64,000 bases of DNA from Nymphaea colorata. Lineage: Eukaryota; Streptophyta; Magnoliopsida; Nymphaeales; Nymphaeaceae. The notes under the pieces are model-generated. The model did no database searches. It was not told the origin of the DNA and saw nothing but the letters and a program-made list of their open reading frames with translations. The first letter of the stretch is position 1, and every line of letters starts with the position of its first letter. Shown piece by piece: positions 60,992 through 64,000 of this stretch. Made by a program: the position numbers and the translations under genes. The stretch is from assembly GCF_008831285.2 (NCBI RefSeq), contig NC_045145.1, positions 7,562,802 through 7,626,801 of the forward strand. Direction: 5' to 3'.

Positions 60992-61886
60992 AGCTAGCTT
61001 GCACCAAATTTATTTGGAAGACATTGTATAATTAGTTTTGGTACCTCGAGAATATCTGAACAACAAAACACTCCTTTTATGTATGGTACAGGATATCCAA
61101 AGCACTGGAACAGGTCTTCAACCTCTAAACCCAAAACCCTGTCAGGTTCCCCTCCACTTTCCTTCACTCTGAGCATCACCAAGCGCCATCTTCTTGCTTG
61201 TTCCCCCTCGTAAGTGATGGAATTAAATGCTTCTCTTCCCCCTTTTCAAGTGCCCTGCCAATCGTTAGCGTCAAGCAAACATCCCTCCCGTATTACTGCA
61301 ACCCTTTGAGGCTACTAATGCACCCAATTGTTCTCATCATAGGAGAACTAACACTTTAGTCATCAGCTGTCACCATCAGTCACATAAAAAACACTTGAAC
61401 TATCCAATCAGTTCATCTCCTTCAAATTAAAAAATGACTTCCTCTATCTCCAGCACTATAAAATAAAATTTTTTGCTCAATTCTTCCCTCTGTCCACCGA
61501 ACCCCCTCCCCCCAACCCAATCTTAAGCTGTGTTATTATGGTGCTGATTCGTGTCTGAAAGTATCAATCTCTTTTGACCCTTAGTAGATTCATGGTTTTG
61601 TATACCGTGTTTCACCATCATCCATGCAGTCCAGACTACTCATTGCGTGACTCAATAATTGAATCATAACTACAATTTTCAATCTACTACACATGCTTAT
61701 CCCTACATCAGATCTATCCTCATAGAAGATCAAGAGTATTCACACACATGAATAGAAGATGAGAGGGGGGTTGTGCATGTGCTTGCAAATAAATGGTAGG
61801 CATGGTTAGATTTTTGTGACTTTTATTCTAGATCGTTATATATTGGCATGTTATTTAAGATAGTCAAACCCATGACTAGTGAACCA

Positions 61887-61888
<2 letters not shown>

Positions 61889-61942
<54 letters not shown>
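61889..61942. repeat. (AT)n microsatellite, 54 bp
   Basis: The longest pure dinucleotide run in the window, followed by a T run. Confidence 0.95.
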
Positions 61943-61950
<8 letters not shown>

Positions 61951-62040
61951 TCTGATTGAACTTTTTATTTGGGAACACAGCGACTTGCAAAGTGAAGGAA
62001 TGAACAGAGCACAACACTTTAAGAGACAACAGACACATGC

Positions 62041-62041
62041 G

Positions 62042-62075
<34 letters not shown>
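62041..62075. repeat. Compound (AC)n(TA)n microsatellite
   Basis: An AC run followed by TATATATATA. Confidence 0.9.
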
Positions 62076-62077
<2 letters not shown>

Positions 62078-62479
62078 CAGAGAGAGAGAAAAAAGAGGGA
62101 GATGAGATGGGTTTTGTAGTGTCAACTATTCCTATAAAAGCAAAAATTAGCTTCCTGTTAACTATAATCAACTAATCAAATGAAGGGATTATCCCATCTG
62201 ATTCTACTACCATTGAGTTAATTTTTCTTAACCGAATCCAATAATTCTATCAAGGGACATTAACCAAGAATCCACTCCCTTTATAAAACATCTTGTTTAA
62301 CTGCTTTTAAACTCCATAACTGCACAATTCATTATGCATATGGTGTAGTTATCTCTTTAGCACCAATAATTGATGCCATAATGATGCTGCATTAGAGTTG
62401 TTCACTCTAATTATTATAAAAGTGCACACTAAAGAAATAATATGAAATGAGCATTTAATCAACTACAGACTTTAATATT

Positions 62480-63710
62480 AAATGAGAATGGGTTTGCATA
62501 TTATATTCATTGTTTTGCACATCAACTCCAAGTGGTACTAATTGTTCCTACTGCGCATCATCCAGTAACTAGGTTCTCTTTTAAAATATTATCTAGATTG
62601 TCAAATTTGTTCCCTTCTTGCAAAATGTCTGATCTTAGTCGAGAAGCAGAATGCATGAAAATTACTGAAGTAGTTGAGTTAAGTGAACTTCAAACAAGAC
62701 AAGGATTAAATCAAGAGGTGAATCTCAAACGACCTGGTGATACTTGCTAGAGTTCTCATTATGATGCTTCAATCAATTTAGTCAACATGTATCTTTTTGT
62801 GATTAAGACATTAGATTTTATTGCATAAAATATAAGTAAAGAAAAATGGAAAGCACTTGAATTGATATATACATTGCAAAATTTTGAATTTATATTTGGC
62901 TTGCATTTCATATATAAAATTTTGAGAATAACTGATACATTTTCACAAGCACTCTAACGAAAAGATCAAGATATTGTAAATGCTATAAATTTAGTTATTC
63001 TATCAAAGACTTGCCTTCAAGATTTGAGAAATAATGGTTGGGACTCTTTTGTGAATGAAATTTCTATATTTTGCAATAAATTTGATACATTTGTGCCTGA
63101 CTTACAGCAGATCTGTACACCTCAAGGACGACCCAAACGTGTACATGAATGGATTACATTTTTGCATTATTATCATGTATAAGTATTTTATGCTATTATT
63201 GATATGCAACTTGAAGAGTTGAATAGTCGTTTCACTCAGGAAAATACAGTGCGTCTTCATTCAGTGGCATGCTTAAGTCTAAAAAATAGCTTTTTTGATT
63301 TTGACAAATATAAGTTGATTCGTCTTGCCAGTTCTATTCTAAAGACTTCAAAGTCAATTAGATATGTGTGTTGAAGACATGAAAACCACTAAAGAGTTTT
63401 CAAATTTGAAATCTTTGACTGAGCATTATGAGAAATGATGGTAACAATTAGAAAACACATAATATTTTCTCTAGTATATTTGTTGATTAAATTGACAATA
63501 ACTTAATCAGTTGCAACTGCAAGTGTTGAAGGAACATTTTCTGTTATGAACATTACCAAAACTAGGCTTCGTAAGAAGATGAAAGACGAATGAGTTAATG
63601 ATACTTTAGTCACTTACATTGAGAGAAACCCATTTGACGTTATCAGTGATGAAACAATCATGCATCGTTTTCATAATAAGAAAAAAGACGAGGTCACATG
63701 TAATTTTGTT
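62480..63710 (+). pseudogene. hAT transposase pseudogene (TTF/ZMYM1-like type)
   Basis: The + strand reads, across many stops and frameshifts, as the C-terminal half of a plant hAT transposase of the zinc-finger-MYM-type-1-like group. Landmarks in order: YYIHCFAHQLQ (about 62496-62530), LNQEVNLKRPGDT (near 62710), FVINTL-like and SQAL*RKDQDIVNAINLV (near 62960), NGWDSF (near 63035), FYAIIDMQLEELNSRFTQEN (near 63190), and the dimerisation block TASVEGTFSVMNITKTRLR (near 63510) ending ERNPFDVISDETIMHRF (near 63630). The N-terminal zinc finger and first catalytic residues are absent. Such enzymes cut and paste hAT elements; this copy is dead. It may be related to the source of the MITE-like pieces in this window, but that link is unproven. 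Confidence 0.88.
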
Positions 63711-63714
63711 TATG

Positions 63715-63945
63715 ACTATAGTTTTTTACTTGCTTGTTGAGGCCAATTGTAAATTTGTTTGTAACCATTGTCATTTGATTTACCTTTTGATGTTAATTGT
63801 AAGTTCGTTCATAACTATAGTCATTTTATTGACTTTTTTGATGTCATTGGCCAATTGTAATTGTATCCATGATATGATTTGCTTGTTGGGACCAATTGTA
63901 ATTTTGTTCATAATAATGATTATTGGCTTTATTTTTAAAATAACA
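63715..63945. repeat. Degenerate tandem repeat, about 60-70 bp unit
   Basis: CCAATTGTAA..TTGTT/GTTC-type blocks with a following CAT..TTGATT recur at about 63740, 63795, 63850 and 63890. They directly follow the hAT remnant and may be its degenerate subterminal repeats. Confidence 0.5.
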
Positions 63946-64000
63946 TATATTTTAATTTGAAAATTTTATGACATATTATGTACTAGTAACCCCAACCAAA

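Larger units (their letters stand above)
60586..62479. other. Intergenic spacer with long AT microsatellites
   Basis: No gene is recognised. It contains (TA)n at 60957-60987, (AT)n at 61889-61942 and a compound (AC)n(TA)n at 62041-62075. A pyrimidine-rich block near 61480-61530 could belong to an unidentified gene leader. Confidence 0.5.

Noticed and set aside
61823-62125. Minus-strand ORF rich in IYIYIY and CVCVCV
   Set aside because: It is a translation of the AT and AC microsatellites.

Overview
The window is nuclear DNA of a flowering plant. It holds three intron-bearing plant genes with GT-AG introns, long AT-rich spacers, many microsatellites and a dense load of LTR retrotransposons and hAT-type DNA-transposon debris. 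No bacterial, organellar or CRISPR-like features were seen. The species cannot be named from the sequence alone.

Genes, all on the + strand. (1) A vacuolar two-pore K+ channel of the TPK1/KCO1 type: exons 10422-11332 and 14818-14971, 354 aa, with both selectivity filters and two EF-hands. (2) Caffeoyl-CoA O-methyltransferase (CCoAOMT): five exons between 38821 and 40860, 247 aa, the lignin-pathway methyltransferase. (3) A GH3 acyl-acid amido synthetase, closest to the auxin-conjugating group II: four exons between 52290 and 58195, 592 aa. It is followed by a broken partial tandem duplicate at 58477-59660. The three genes are not an operon and share no obvious pathway.

Transposable elements. 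The best-resolved structure is a nested stack at 19103-36562. A Ty3/gypsy-like, apparently non-autonomous LTR element (family G, copy A) is interrupted three times: by a deleted copia-like remnant on the minus strand (23917-24837), by a 3.86-kb solo LTR (25721-29580), and by a complete but dead Ty1-copia element (31075-36427). The copia element has a perfect 5-bp target duplication, about 2% LTR divergence and five in-frame stops. A second, 5'-truncated copy of family G (copy B, 41346 to about 44490) lies on the other side of CCoAOMT and still shows the empty site where the copia element landed in copy A. The family G internal region carries a zinc knuckle but no recognisable reverse transcriptase. 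It also encodes a stretch that resembles a forkhead-associated (FHA) domain, which is the most unusual coding signal in the window.

The remainder by region: 1-2.6 kb, minus-strand remnants of a plant DUF7745/mobile-domain-like gene with a 331-bp tandem duplication. 2.7-5.9 kb, probable old long-LTR sequence. 6.3-10.4 kb, TPK 5' region. 15-19 kb, spacer with a GC-rich transposon-like island that holds a small ORF. 36.6-38.8 kb, CCoAOMT upstream region with a foldback-like insert close to the TATA box. 44.5-52.2 kb, spacer with two miniature-transposon families, each present twice. 60-62.5 kb, spacer with long AT microsatellites. 62.5-63.7 kb, a decayed hAT transposase gene.
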